NCBI GenBank assembly: GCA_963707515.1
Contig: CAVPQI010000001.1
Coordinates: 682,001 to 746,000 of the forward strand
Reading direction: 5' to 3'
Length of the DNA stretch: 64,000 nucleotides
Source: Sva-07 sp963707515
GTDB taxonomy: Bacteria; Actinomycetota; Acidimicrobiia; Acidimicrobiales; Ilumatobacteraceae
Positions 9,024 through 19,009 of this stretch are shown here, in pieces; the stretch's first letter is position 1; each line of letters starts with the position of its first letter. The notes below the pieces were generated by a model. The model was not told the DNA's origin and did not search any database. It saw only the letters and a program-made list of their open reading frames with translations. The translations under genes and the position numbers were made by a program.

Positions 9024-9849
9024 TCAGCCGTTGAGGTTGCCGCTGCGGAAGCCTTCGAGGTCGACGGTGACGTAGCGGTACCCGGCGCGGTGGACGGCGG
9101 CGACGATCGCTTCGCGGTGGACGAGCACCTGATCGAGCGCCGCCAGGTCGACCTCGAGGCGGGCCGTGTCGTCGTAGTGGCGGACCCGCACCTGGGTGAA
9201 GCCGAGCTGGCGCAGCGCGGCCTCGGCTCGTTCGACGCGCGCCGAGGATGCCGACGGACACGGTCGTGCCGTAGGGCACGCGGCTCGCCAGGCACGCCCC
9301 GGCCGGCTTGTCCCACGTGCGCAGCCCGAGCGCCTTCGAGGCGGCACGCACGTCGACCTTGGTCATGCCGGCGGCGACCATCGGGAACGATGCGCCGGCC
9401 TCGGCGGCGGCGCGCTGGCCCGGGCGGTGATCGCCGAGGTCGTCGACGTTGACCCCCAGCACGACCGTCGCGTCTTCGCGCTCGGCGATCGGCGCCAGCA
9501 CGTCCATCAGCTCCGCTTTGCAGTGATAGCAGCGGTCCGTGTCGTTGATCCGGTAGGCGGCGCGCTCCATCTCGGCGGTCGGCACCGGCGTCCACCGCAG
9601 GCCCCACTCCCCGGCCAGGTCGCGGCAGTCGGCTTCCTCGGCGCCGGCGAGCGACGGCGACACGGCGGTCACGGCGTGCACGTGCTCGCGGCCCAGCAGG
9701 CGGGTGGCAGCCGCCGCCAGGAATGCCGAGTCGGCACCACCGCTGAAGGCGACGACGACGCGCTGCAACGCGGCGAGCTCCGCGGCGAGCGCGTCGATCT
9801 TGCCGCCGAGCTCGTCATCGGCGACGACATCGAGGCCGGGCACGATCAT
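9024..9849 (-). CDS. larE: LarE-type ATP-dependent sacrificial sulfur transferase
   Basis: The N-terminal PP-loop motif VVAFSGGADSAFLAAAA (near residue 33) and the cysteine-containing DTDRCYHCKAELM segment are typical of LarE. LarE adenylates the nickel-pincer precursor and donates sulfur from its own cysteine. A later PAGACLASRVPYGT also fits the family. An extra base near 9242 breaks the frame before RVERAEAALRQLGF; the restored C-terminus ends LEGFRSGNLNG. No larB or larC is seen nearby, so a role outside lactate racemase maturation is possible. A CATACT box lies 6 nt before the ATG. Confidence 0.82.
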
Positions 9850-9872
9850 CGGCGCAGTATGGCCGACTTCGG

Positions 9873-9923
9873 CGATCTCGGTCGGATTCTTCCCGGAAAG
9901 CGGGCAGATACTGACCGAGATCG
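9873..9923 (-). terminator. Two-tier hairpin downstream of typA
   Basis: Perfect 11-bp arms CGATCTCGGTC (9873-9883) and GACCGAGATCG (9913-9923) enclose a second stem, CCCG-GAAAG-CGGG (9892-9904). It starts 13 nt after the typA stop on the minus strand. It is probably a terminator without a T-tract, or a structured RNA between typA and larE. Confidence 0.55.
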
Positions 9924-9936
9924 GGGGGAACTGGGG

Positions 9937-11877
9937 TCAACCGGCTTGCGAGCGGCGCTTGGCGTCGCGGGCGCGCGTCGTCGGGTCGAGATCGACCTTA
10001 CGCAGGCGGATGTTCACCGGCGTCACCTCGACGCACTCGTCCTCGGCGATGAACTCGAGGGCACCCTCGAGCGACAGCACCCGGTGCGGCGTGAGCTTGA
10101 CCGTCTCGTCGGCCGACGCGGCACGGACGTTCGTCATCTTCTTCTCACGGCAGATGTTGACGTCCATGTCGCCGGCGCGGGAGTTCTCGCCGACGATCAT
10201 GCCGCAGTAGACCTCGGTCGCCGGGCCGACCATCATCGCCGCCCGGTCCTGCAGGTTGAGCATCGCGTACGTGGTCGCCGGACCGGTGCGGTCGGCGACG
10301 AGCACACCGGACTGGCGCGAACGGATCTCGCCGGCCCACGGCTCGTAGCCCTCGAACGTGTGGCTGATGACGCCGGTGCCGCGGGTCTCGGTGAGGAACT
10401 CCGTGCGGAAGCCGATGAGGCCGCGCGCCGGCACGAGGTAGTCGAGGCGGACCCACGACGAGCCGGCCATGTTCTGCATGCGTCCCTTGCGGGTGGCGAG
10501 CAGCTGGGTGACGGCGCCGAGGTGCTCCTGGGGGACGTCGATGGTGACCCGCTCGACGGGCTCGTGAACCTTGCCGTCGATCTCGTGGGTCAGCACGACC
10601 GGCTTGCCGACAGTGAGCTCGAAGCCCTCGCGACGCATCTGCTCGACGAGGATCGCCAACTGCAGCTCGCCGCGTGCCTGGACCTCCCACGAATCGGGAC
10701 GCTCGGTCGGCAGCACGCGGATGCTGACGTTGCCGACGAGCTCGGAGTCGAGGCGGTTCTTGACGAGGCGGGCGGTGAGCTTCTTGCCCTCCCGGCCGGC
10801 GAGCGGCGACGTGTTGATGCCGATGGTCATCGACAGCGCAGGCTCGTCGACGGTGATCACCGGCAGCGGGATCGGGTTCTCCGGGTCGGCGAGGGTCTCA
10901 CCGATGAAGATGTCCTCGATCCCGGCGACCGCCACGAGGTCGCCCTGACGCGCCTTGTCGACGGGCACGCGGGTGAGGTGCTCGGTGAGGAACAGCTCGG
11001 CGACGCGGGCGCGGGAGACAGTGCCGTCGCGCTTGCACCAGGCCACCGACTGACCCTTGGCGATCTCGCCCTCCATGATGCGCAACAACGCCAGGCGGCC
11101 GAGGTACGGCGAGGCATCGAGGTTGGTGACCCACGCCTGCAGCGGTGCGCCCTCGTGGTACGTCGGCGCCGGGATGTGGTCGAGGAGGACCTCGACCAGC
11201 TCACGCAGCTTCGGGGCCTCGGTGGTGCCGGCGATGATCGCGTCGGCGACGTCGATGTCAGTGGTCGCCCAGCCGTTGCGACCCGAGCAGTAGACGATCG
11301 GGAACTCGACCTGATGCTCCTCGGCGTCGAGATCGAAGAACAGCTCGTAGACCTCGTCGATGACCTCGCTCGTGCGGGCATCGGGCCGGTCGACCTTGTT
11401 GATCACGAGGATCACCGGCAGGTTGCGGGCGAGCGCCTTGCGCAGCACGAAGCGGGTCTGCGGGAGCGGGCCCTCGGCGGCGTCGACGAGCAGCACGATG
11501 CCGTCGACCATCGTCAGCGCCCGCTCGACCTCGCCACCGAAGTCGGCGTGGCCGGGCGTGTCGACGATGTTCAGCGTGACGTCGTCGCCGCTGCGCTCGT
11601 CGTGCCACACCAGCGACGTGTTCTTGGCGAGGATCGTGATCCCCTTCTCGCGCTCGAGGTCCATCGAGTCCATCACCCGTTCGGCGACGTCCTCGTTGGA
11701 GCGGAAGGCCCCGGACTGGTGGAGCAGGGCGTCGACGAGCGTCGTCTTGCCGTGGTCGACGTGGGCGACGATCGCCAGGTTGCGCAGGTCCGTGCGACGA
11801 CGCATCGTGGGGTCGTCAGCGGACGGATCGGCCGGCATCAGGGCGTCCGCGAGGAGGGTCTGGTCGTGGGGGGACAC
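9937..11877 (-). CDS. typA: Ribosome-associated GTPase TypA/BipA
   Basis: This 646-residue translational GTPase has G1 AHVDHGKT, the switch region EREKGITILAKNTS, G3 DTPGHADFGGEVERAL and G4 VINKVDRPDA. The EF-G-like domains follow, with the BipA-specific C-terminus (LVPARGLIGFRTEFLTETRGTG, then SRAGDMDVNICREKKMTNVRAA). BipA acts in ribosome assembly and stress adaptation. The frame starts at GTG 11877 with a TAGCGT box 8 nt upstream (minus strand, 11886-11891). This gives about 24 more residues than the usual start near MRRRTDLRN. Confidence 0.95.
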   Translation of the reverse strand: MSPHDQTLLADALMPADPSADDPTMRRRTDLRNLAIVAHVDHGKTTLVDALLHQSGAFRSNEDVAERVMDSMDLEREKGITILAKNTSLVWHDERSGDDVTLNIVDTPGHADFGGEVERALTMVDGIVLLVDAAEGPLPQTRFVLRKALARNLPVILVINKVDRPDARTSEVIDEVYELFFDLDAEEHQVEFPIVYCSGRNGWATTDIDVADAIIAGTTEAPKLRELVEVLLDHIPAPTYHEGAPLQAWVTNLDASPYLGRLALLRIMEGEIAKGQSVAWCKRDGTVSRARVAELFLTEHLTRVPVDKARQGDLVAVAGIEDIFIGETLADPENPIPLPVITVDEPALSMTIGINTSPLAGREGKKLTARLVKNRLDSELVGNVSIRVLPTERPDSWEVQARGELQLAILVEQMRREGFELTVGKPVVLTHEIDGKVHEPVERVTIDVPQEHLGAVTQLLATRKGRMQNMAGSSWVRLDYLVPARGLIGFRTEFLTETRGTGVISHTFEGYEPWAGEIRSRQSGVLVADRTGPATTYAMLNLQDRAAMMVGPATEVYCGMIVGENSRAGDMDVNICREKKMTNVRAASADETVKLTPHRVLSLEGALEFIAEDECVEVTPVNIRLRKVDLDPTTRARDAKRRSQAG

Positions 11878-11971
11878 GACGTATCACGCTACCGGCGTTT
11901 CACGAGCGAACGAGCGACCGCGAGGAGTGAAAACCCGTGCCGATGGGGTCCGCCTCGTCGCGCGGTGGTGG

Positions 11972-13553
11972 TCAGCTGACGCGGCGGTCGTGGCCTTCCC
12001 AGTAGGGCTCGCGCAGCTCCCGCTTGAGCACCTTGCCGCTCGGGTTGCGTGGCAGGACGTCGAGCCACTCGACGCTCGTCGGGCACTTGAACGTCGGCCA
12101 GGTGCTGCCTGGCGAAGGCGATCACGTCGGCTCGGTCAGCGCCTCGCCGTCGGAGCCGGGCGCCCGCACGACCATCGCCTTGGCGGTCTCGCCCCACTTC
12201 TCGTGGGGCACGCCGATCACCGCCACGTCGGCGATGCCCGGGTGCGCCATCAAGACGTTCTCGACCTCGGCCGGGTACACGTTCTCGCCGCCCGAGACGA
12301 TCATGTCCTTCACCCGGTCGTGGATGTAGAGGTAGCCGTCGGCGTCGAGGTAGCCGGCGTCACCGGACTTGAACCAGCCGTCGGCGGTGATCGCCTTGGC
12401 GGTCTCGTCGGGCTGGTTCCAGTAGCCCCTTCATGACCTGCGGTGAGCGGATCCAGATCTCGCCGACGTCACCGGCGGCACCGTCGCTGCCGTCGCCGTC
12501 GACGATGCGCAGCTCGACGCCCGGTCCGGGCAGGCCGCACGAGCGCAGACGGTGACGGTTGGCGCCGGTCGGGTCGTGGTCGTCGGGCGGCAGGTTGACG
12601 ACCGCCCCCGTGGTCTCGGTGAGGCCGTAGGCCTGCCAGAACTTGCAGCCGAACATCTCGACGCAGCGGGCGAGCACGTCCTCGCTGATCGGCGAGGCGC
12701 CGTAGACGAACACGCGCAGGCTGGAGTAGTCGGCGTCGTCGACACCGGGCACCATCAGCATGAACTGCAGCACCGCCGGCACGAGGAAGGCGTGGGTGAT
12801 GCGCTGCTCGCTCGATCAGTGCGGATCAGACCTGCCGGGTCGAGGTCGCGGATGATCACGCGACGTGCAGCCCTGGTACATGCCGGCGATCGCCCATCCG
12901 CCGCCGCCGATGTGGAACAGCGGCATCGCCACGAGGTTCACCGAGTCCGGCGTGCAGCTCCCACATCTGCTCGGCGAGCGGCAGGAGGCTGAAGAAGTTG
13001 TCGTTGGTCAGCATCACGCCCTTCGGCCGCCCGGTGGTGCCCGACGAGTAGAGCTGGAAGGCGATGTCGTCGCCGGCGGCGGTGGCGCCCGGGTCCACGG
13101 CGTCGTGGGCCGTCGACCCAGGCGTCGTAGTCCTGGTAGCCGTCGGCGCCACCGATCACGAGGACCATCGAGACCGTGGTGAGGTTGTCGGCGATGGCGT
13201 CGAGGATCGGCACGAAGTCGGGGCCGACGACGAGCACCTTGGCCTCGGCGTCGTTGACGATGTACTCGACCTCGGGCGGCGGCGAGGCGCCAGTTGACGT
13301 CGACGCAGACGGCGTTGAGCAGCGCCGCGCCGAAGAACACCTCGAAGTGCTCGATGCCGTTCTTGTCGAGGAACGCGACGCGGTCGCGGGGCCCGACACC
13401 CGCCGCGGCGAGGCCGCCGGCGACCTTGCTCGCCCGCTGCAGCAGCTCGGCCCAGCTGACGGTCCGCTCGCCGAGGATCAACGCCGGGTGGTCGGCGCGT
13501 TCGGCGCCGTGGACGCGGACGATGTCCGCCATGCTGTGGATCTCGTTGCCCAT
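11972..13553 (-). CDS. Acyl-CoA synthetase (FadD-like), many frameshifts
   Basis: Pieces in all three frames assemble into one AMP-forming acyl-CoA ligase. They include an N-terminal MGNEIHSMADIVRVHGAER, the P-loop region YSSGTTGRPKGVML, YGLTETTGAVVNLP, and the C-terminal DMIVSGGENVYPAEVENVL and IGVPHEKWGETAKAMVV, ending EGHDRRVS. At least eight single-base shifts lie between about 12085 and 13295. No substantial deletion is evident, so sequencing error is more likely than decay. TACCGT (minus strand, 13562-13567) 8 nt before ATG 13553 supports the start. It probably activates fatty or aromatic acids. Confidence 0.8.
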
Positions 13554-13698
13554 GCGGTGCGACGGTAGCCGCACGTGACCGACGTCACGGCGACGAGCGG
13601 AGTGCTCCAGGACGGTGCTCCAGGACGGTGCTCAGCCGTCGCGGTCGACGTCGCCTGCACCCAGAGCGCGGAGCGTCATGTCGAGCAGACCCGCCAGG

Positions 13699-14227
13699 TC
13701 AGCGCTCGGACACCTCGCTGTTGTCGACGATGCGTTGTGAGATCAGCGGCCCCTGGATGACGTGCATCGCCATGTCGACGTCGATGTCGGCGGCGATCTC
13801 GCCGCGGGCGATCGCTCGCTGCAGTGCGACGGTGGTCGGGCCGCGGGGTTGGACGCGGGCGCGGCGGAACAGCTCGCGGTTCTCGGCGCTCTCGATCGAC
13901 TTGACGACCATCCACGCGAACAATTCCCTGCTCCGCTGCGACGCCGCGACGTCCAGGTAGCGCCGGTGGATCGCCTCGAGATCGCCGCGCAACGTTCCCG
14001 TGTCGGGTGGCGTGCGAGCGGTCACGCTGTCCGCGACCGCTGCGAACACCAGACGCGTCGGTACTCCCGAAGTGCCGGTACAGCGTCGTCTTCGCCACCC
14101 CCGAGCGGCGAGCGACCGCATCCGCCGTGACCGCGCCGACGCCGTCGATTCCCACGATCTCCAGCGCCGCATCGAGCAGGCGCCTCCGGGCGGCTTCGCT
14201 ACGTGGTCGCGCCATATCGCTCGGCAT
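13699..14227 (-). CDS. TetR-family regulator, one frameshift
   Basis: The N-terminal TetR DNA-binding domain is clear: RLLDAALEIVGIDGVGAVTADAVARRSGVAKTTLYRHFG. A lost or gained base near 14060 moves the reading into a second frame, which continues PTRLVFAAVADSV and a normal ligand-binding domain ending ISQRIVDNSEVSER. The start may be ATG 14227 or ATG 14215 (MARPRSEAARR); a TACGAT box lies 10 nt before the latter. It is divergent from the ABC transporter and may control it. Confidence 0.8.
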
Positions 14228-14364
14228 CGTAGCGGCACTGTGCCTCCGACATACCGGAGCCGCGTACCACCAGGTTCGTCATTACGCTACGCTTCGTATT
14301 GAAATGATCTCCCGTCGCCATGCGGCAGCGGGGCGACCAGGCCAGCTACCAACGACGAACAGGG

Positions 14365-15275
14365 ATGGACATCGAGATCATGATCACCGTCACAGGACTC
14401 ACCAAGCGTTACGGCGAACGCATCGCCGTCGACGAGATGAGCTTCGATGTCGCCGCCGGACGGGTCACCGGGTTCGTCGGCCCGAACGGCGCCGGCAAGT
14501 CGACGACGATGCGGATGATGGTCGGGCTCACGCGTCCCGACCGCGGCGACGTCCGCTATCACGGCGTTCCGTACACGCGACTGCTGCGGCCGGCACGCAT
14601 CGTCGGCTCGGTGCTCGAGGCCCGTTGCATGCACCCCGGTCGCACCGCCAGGAACCATCTCCGGGCGACCGCCGCGCTCAGCGCCATCTCCCCGGACCGG
14701 ATCGACGAGGTCCTCCACGAGGTCGGACTCGAGCGTGCTGCCGACCAACGCGCCGGCAGCTTCTCGCTCGGCATGCGCCAACGCCTCGCCCTCGCCGGCG
14801 CCCTGCTCGGAGCACCGGAGGTGCTGCTGCTCGACGAACCGTCCAACGGCCTCGACCCCGATGGCATTCGCTGGCTGCGGAACTCCCTGAGCGCCTTCGC
14901 CGCGCAGGGCGGCACGGTGTTCGTGTCGAGTCACCTGATCGGTGAGCTGGAGATGTTCGCCGACGACCTGATCGTCGTCGGCGGGGGCAAGCTCCTCGCC
15001 GCTGAATCCGTCGCCAGCACGCTCGCCCGTGGGCGTTCGACCGTCGTCGTCCGAACACCCCAGACGGCCGAGCTGCTCGTCTCCTGCGGCGCCTGGACAT
15101 CGAGTTCAGCGTCTCCGACGACCAGCTGTCGATCCACGGCACGACCACGTCGACCGTGTCCCAGCTCGCCTTCGATCATCGGATTCGGGTCGTCGAGATC
15201 ACCGAGCACCTCGCGTCCCTCGAGCAGATCCTGCTCGAGATGACGCGCTCGGCCACCGAGTTCGCCACCGCCTGA
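14365..15275 (+). CDS. ABC transporter ATP-binding protein
   Basis: A DrrA-like ABC ATPase with Walker A GFVGPNGAGKSTTMRMM, signature SFSLGMRQRLALAGALLG, Walker B VLLLDEPSNGLDPDGI and the H-loop VFVSSHL. An indel near 15085-15100 shifts the C-terminal domain. The restored tail reads DIEFSVSDDQLSIHG and ends LEQILLEMTRSATEFATA at the TGA 15273-15275. It partners with the permease that follows. The start is not firm: ATG 14365 and ATG 14380 are both possible, and the gene appears to have a leader, unlike most of its neighbours. Confidence 0.85.
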
Positions 15276-15324
15276 ACCGCCCCATCCGCACCCGCCACTC
15301 GGCACGACGAAGGAACCCATCACG

Positions 15325-16174
15325 ATGACCAGCACCGCGCACCCCACCCCGCCGGCCTCGACGCGCCGGCGGCACCCATCACCGGAGTCGTCCAGCGATC
15401 TCGTCGAGACGACATCGCCTCGATCCCGACCGCGTTGCACAGCGAGTGGATCAAGGTGTCGTCGCTCCGCTGCAACGTGACGATCCTCGCCCTGACCCCG
15501 GTCATCGGTGTCGCGCTGTCGTGGATCCTGGCGACGTTCGTCGAGATCGATCCGGACACCGATCTCCCGTTCACGGTCGGCGAGACGTTCATCTTCTCGA
15601 CGTGGCTCACCACCGTCCTCGCCGCGATCATGGGCACGCTGATGTTCACCTCCGAGGCGCAGCACGGAACCATGGCGACCGTCGTTGCGGCGCAACCCGC
15701 CCGCTGTGTGACCGTGGCGGCGAAGACGACCGTGGCGGCGAGCTTCGGACTGGTGATGGGGATCCTCGGGATGATCGGCGGTCTCAGCGGCGCGCTCCTC
15801 GGCCGACTCGCCGAGGGCGACACGTCAGGAATGGCATCGACCGCACTCTGGGGACTCCTGCTCACCTCGCTCGCTCCCGTGCTCGGCCTCGGTGTCGGCA
15901 TGATCCTGCGTCACAGTGCCGCCGCGGTCACGACCCTGCTCGTCTGGGCGTTCGTGCTGGAGAACATCGTCCGCGCCCTCGTCCCGGTGAGCACGGCCCG
16001 GTACCTGCCCTTCAGCGCGGCCACCGGGATCCTCGGCATGAGTTCGGCGACCGACACGCCCGAGTCGATCGCTGCTGCCCTGACCCCGTTGCAGAACGGG
16101 GTGCTGTTCGGCGGCTACGCGTTCGCCCTCCTGGCGATCGGGGCCGCCCTCTTCTCCGACGCGACATCGGCTAG
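15325..16174 (+). CDS. ABC-2 type permease, frameshifted at both ends
   Basis: A multi-spanning permease with helices such as VTILALTPVIGVALSWILATF, FSTWLTTVLAAIMGTLMF, LVMGILGMIGGLSGALLG and FGGYAFALLAIGAALF. The central frame is intact from about 15360 to 16155. ATG 15325 is out of frame with it by one base (shift near 15357). At the 3' end a one-base shift near 16158 would give ALFSRRDIG and a stop at 16174, a typical ABC-2 ending. The uncorrected frame runs on into the convergent nitroreductase gene, which is unlikely. Substrate unknown. Confidence 0.75.
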
Positions 16175-16189
16175 CCGACCCCGGACCGC

Positions 16190-16898
16190 TCAGCGACGGC
16201 GATTGCCGAACGTGTTCCAGTGCGTGACTGCGGCTGCGGGCTTGCGCGGCGCGATCCCGAACGAACCCCGCGGCCGTCCCATCGGGATGCAGGCGGCGAT
16301 CTCGTAGCGCGGCGTGCCGTCGTCGTTGCCCGGCACGCCGAGCGTCGGCGAGCGTCTCGGCGGCGTGGATGCGGATGACGGTCGTCAGCGCGGTCCCGAT
16401 GCCGAGGGCGCGGGCGGCGACGCAGAAGTTCTGCACCGCCGGGTAGACGCTGGCGTCGAGGCGGCCGATGTCCATCGGGCCGTCGGCGTCGGCGGGGGTC
16501 CAGGGAATGATCGGTTGGAGGAAGAAGACGATCGCCGGTGCCTCGGCGACGTGGTCGGCGAGGTGGCGGCTGGCGTCGCGGGTGCGCCGCCACGATCGTT
16601 CGGCGGCTGCGTCGCGGAACCCGGTCGGGTCCGGCAACGAGCGTTCGTAGCGGTCGAAGGCCGCTCGGTACCACTCGGCGACGGCTGCCTTGCGCTCGGG
16701 ATCGGTGACGACGACGTACTGCTGCGGTTGCACGTTGCCGCCGCTCGGCGCCTGCTGGGCGGCGCGCAGACAGGCCTCGATCTCGGCGTCGGTGACCGGT
16801 TCGTCGGTGAAGCGCCGGATCGCCCGTGTCGTCATCAGCGCCTCGATGGCGTCGACCCCGGACGTGATCGTCGGTGCGGTGGACATGTCGTCGCTCAT
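16190..16898 (-). CDS. Nitroreductase-family FMN oxidoreductase
   Basis: The sequence shows the family start ALMTTRAIRRFTDEPVTDAEIEACLRAAQQAPSGGNVQPQ, the FMN-binding RAIRRF and APSGGN motifs, and VQNFCVAARALGIGTALTT. An extra base at 16343 breaks the frame after ETLAD. The corrected tail reads LGVPGNDDGTPRYEIAACIPMGRP and ends HWNTFGNRRR. It uses FMN and NAD(P)H or F420H2 to reduce nitro, quinone or enone groups. It begins 1 bp after the enoyl-CoA hydratase stop, so the two form an operon. Confidence 0.85.
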
Positions 16899-16899
16899 C

Positions 16900-17682
16900 T
16901 CATCGTCCTTCGTACCGGCCGGGCCTGCGCTCGACGAATGCGGCCACCGCCTCGGCGTGGTCGGCGGAATGGAAGGTGCCGATCTCCAGCGCCATCGATA
17001 CGTCGAAGCTGGCCAGCAGCGCCTGCTTCAGCTGGGCGTTGACCGCCGTCTTGGTGCCCTGGACGGCGAGCGGTGGCTGCGCGGCGAGCCGCTCGGCCCA
17101 TCGCTACGCGGTGTCGGCCACGTCGACCGCCGGACAGACCTCGGCGGCGATCCCGAGTCGCAGCGCCTCGGTGGCGGTCAGCGGATCGCCGAGCAGCAGG
17201 TGGCGCTTGGCAGCGAGCGGACCGACGAGCAGCGGCCAGATCGCCGCACCACCGTCGCCGGCGACGAGGCCGACCGACACGTGCGGGTCGGCGATCGTCG
17301 CCGTGTCCGCCATCACGACGACGTCGCACAGCAGGGCGATCGACGCCCCGAGGCCGACGGCGGGTCCGTTGAGCGCACACACGATCGGCAGCTCGACGTC
17401 GAGCAGGTCCCAGATCAGCTGCTTGCCCTCGCGTCGCAGTGCGTGCAGTTGCTCGACGGATGCGCAGCTCGGGAAACCAGCCCATGTCGCCGCCGGCGGA
17501 GAACGCCCGACCGGCGCCGGTCAGCACGACCACCCGAGCCTCGTCCTCGGTGGTCAGCTGACGCATCAGGTGCGCCCAGGTCGCGGTGCAGGCGGGCGCC
17601 GACGGCGTTGAGGTCGGAGTCGGGCCGATCGATCGTCGCCGTCGAGGATCTCCCCGTTGCGCTCGACGCGGATCGTCTCCAT
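16900..17682 (-). CDS. Enoyl-CoA hydratase/isomerase, frameshifted
   Basis: A crotonase-fold enzyme rebuilt from several frames: METIRVERNGEIL, then LTGAGRAFSAGGDMGWF with the first oxyanion-hole region, ALNGPAVGLGASIALLCDVVVMADTA with the second, and a C-terminus ending RPGRYEGR. Shifts lie near 17640, 17580, 17455 and 17105. It hydrates or isomerises enoyl-CoA in beta-oxidation-like pathways. ATG 17682 has a TACCGT box 7 nt upstream (minus strand, 17690-17695), the standard leaderless arrangement here. Confidence 0.82.
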
Positions 17683-17719
17683 CGGCGCGACGGTAGCCCT
17701 CGCCCGCGAGCCGTCGCCG

Positions 17720-17763
17720 CCCTGCACCGTCCCTGCACCGTCCCTGCACCGTCCCTGCACCGT
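17720..17763. repeat. 11-bp tandem repeat, four copies
   Basis: CCCTGCACCGT is repeated four times end to end and is followed by related CACCGC/GCACCG variants to about 17790. It occupies the gap between the acyl-CoA dehydrogenase stop and the hydratase promoter. No function is evident. Confidence 0.9.
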
Positions 17764-17800
17764 CCGCCGCACCGCTGCACCGCACCGCTCGCAACGGCGG

Positions 17801-19009
17801 TCAGAGCATGCTCGTGTCGACATCGACGCCGAGGAGCAGCCGTCCGAGAGTCTCGTTGAGCTTCGGCGCGGTCTGGATGTGCTGGGTGACGACGTGGGCG
17901 TCGCGTGCGCAGCGTCCGAGCGGGCTCGTCTCGTACACCGACGTGCCGCCGGCGAGCGTGTAGGCGACGTCGGTGACATCGGCGGCGACCGACGCCGCGT
18001 GGACGGCGGCGAGCCGGATCGTCGTGCGCGCCTCGATCGACGGGACGTCGCCGTCGACCGACGTCGCCCAGGCCCGGCACAACTCGTCGAGCAGGAAGGC
18101 GCGGGCGGCCCGCAACCGTGCCTCGGCGCGGGCGACCTCGACCTGTGTGAACCCGCTCTGGGCGAGGGTGCGCGACGAGAACTGCGGACGTTTCCCCTTG
18201 GCGACGGCGACGACCTCGTCGAGGGCGTGGCGGGCGACGCCGAGACCCACCGCGGCGACGCCGGCGGCGAGGAGGCCGAAGTTCGGGAAGCGGGCGAGCG
18301 GGCCGTCGACGACCGGCCGGGTGACGCCGGGCTGCACGGTGCGGTCGGCGGGCACGAACTCGGCGTCGACGGAGAAATCGAGCGAGCCCGAGCCGCGCAT
18401 GCCGGAGCTGTGCCACGTGTCGTGGAACGTCACCGATGCGTGCGGGAACCAGCACAGCCGGAACGTGCCATCGTCGCAGTTCGCCCCGCCGAGGACCCAC
18501 CGGCAGTGCTGGGTGCCGCTCCCCCACGCCCACCGGCCGGTGACGACGAAGCCGGCGATGCCGTCGACCGTTGCCGACTCGCCCGTGGCGTTCGGGGCGA
18601 ACACCCCGCCGGTGATCGAGGAGCGGTCACCGTAGATCTCACGTGCCTCGTCGGCCGGGAGGAAGGCCGCCATCGACGACGTCGTCGAGGCGATCATTGC
18701 GCACCATCCCGCTGCACCGTCGGCCGCGGCGAGCGCCTCGATGGCCCGCACCATCGTCATCGGATCGACGTCGGGTCCGCCGTACTCGGCGGGCACGCAC
18801 ATCCGCAGCAGGTCGGCGTCGGCAAGCGCCTCGACGATCGGCAGCGGGAGTCGGCGCAGGCGCTCGGCGTCGTCGGCGTGAGCGGCGATCAGCTCACCGA
18901 GCGCCGCCGCGCCGGCGACCAGCCCGCCCGCCGCTGCCCCGTCGGGCGCATCGGCCCGCGTGCCGTCCGACGCGTTCGTTCGCTGGTCGGCGTCCGACCC
19001 CCCGGTCAT
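17801..19009 (-). CDS. Acyl-CoA dehydrogenase-like flavoprotein
   Basis: The 402-residue product has the acyl-CoA dehydrogenase fold. LLRMCVPAEYGGPDVDPMTMVRAIEALAAADGAAGW is the N-terminal domain, VTGRWAWGSGTQHCRWVLGG the middle domain, and a helical C-terminus ends LNETLGRLLLGVDVD. It most resembles the flavin monooxygenase or HsaA/PigM-like branch rather than classical dehydrogenases, in which the WAWGSG motif is common. Its ATG overlaps the stop of the DinB gene by 4 bp (ATGA), so the two are co-translated. Confidence 0.8.
   Translation of the reverse strand: MTGGSDADQRTNASDGTRADAPDGAAAGGLVAGAAALGELIAAHADDAERLRRLPLPIVEALADADLLRMCVPAEYGGPDVDPMTMVRAIEALAAADGAAGWCAMIASTTSSMAAFLPADEAREIYGDRSSITGGVFAPNATGESATVDGIAGFVVTGRWAWGSGTQHCRWVLGGANCDDGTFRLCWFPHASVTFHDTWHSSGMRGSGSLDFSVDAEFVPADRTVQPGVTRPVVDGPLARFPNFGLLAAGVAAVGLGVARHALDEVVAVAKGKRPQFSSRTLAQSGFTQVEVARAEARLRAARAFLLDELCRAWATSVDGDVPSIEARTTIRLAAVHAASVAADVTDVAYTLAGGTSVYETSPLGRCARDAHVVTQHIQTAPKLNETLGRLLLGVDVDTSML

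Noticed and set aside
11972..13553. Pseudogene call for frameshifted genes such as the acyl-CoA synthetase, thiolase and Mca
   Set aside because: Catalytic motifs are preserved across all breaks and breaks cluster in patches spanning unrelated genes, which fits sequence errors better than decay.
17720..17763. 11-bp repeats as a regulator binding array
   Set aside because: No dyad symmetry; the repeats lie downstream of one gene and over 100 bp from any -10 box except the hydratase's, which is complete without them.
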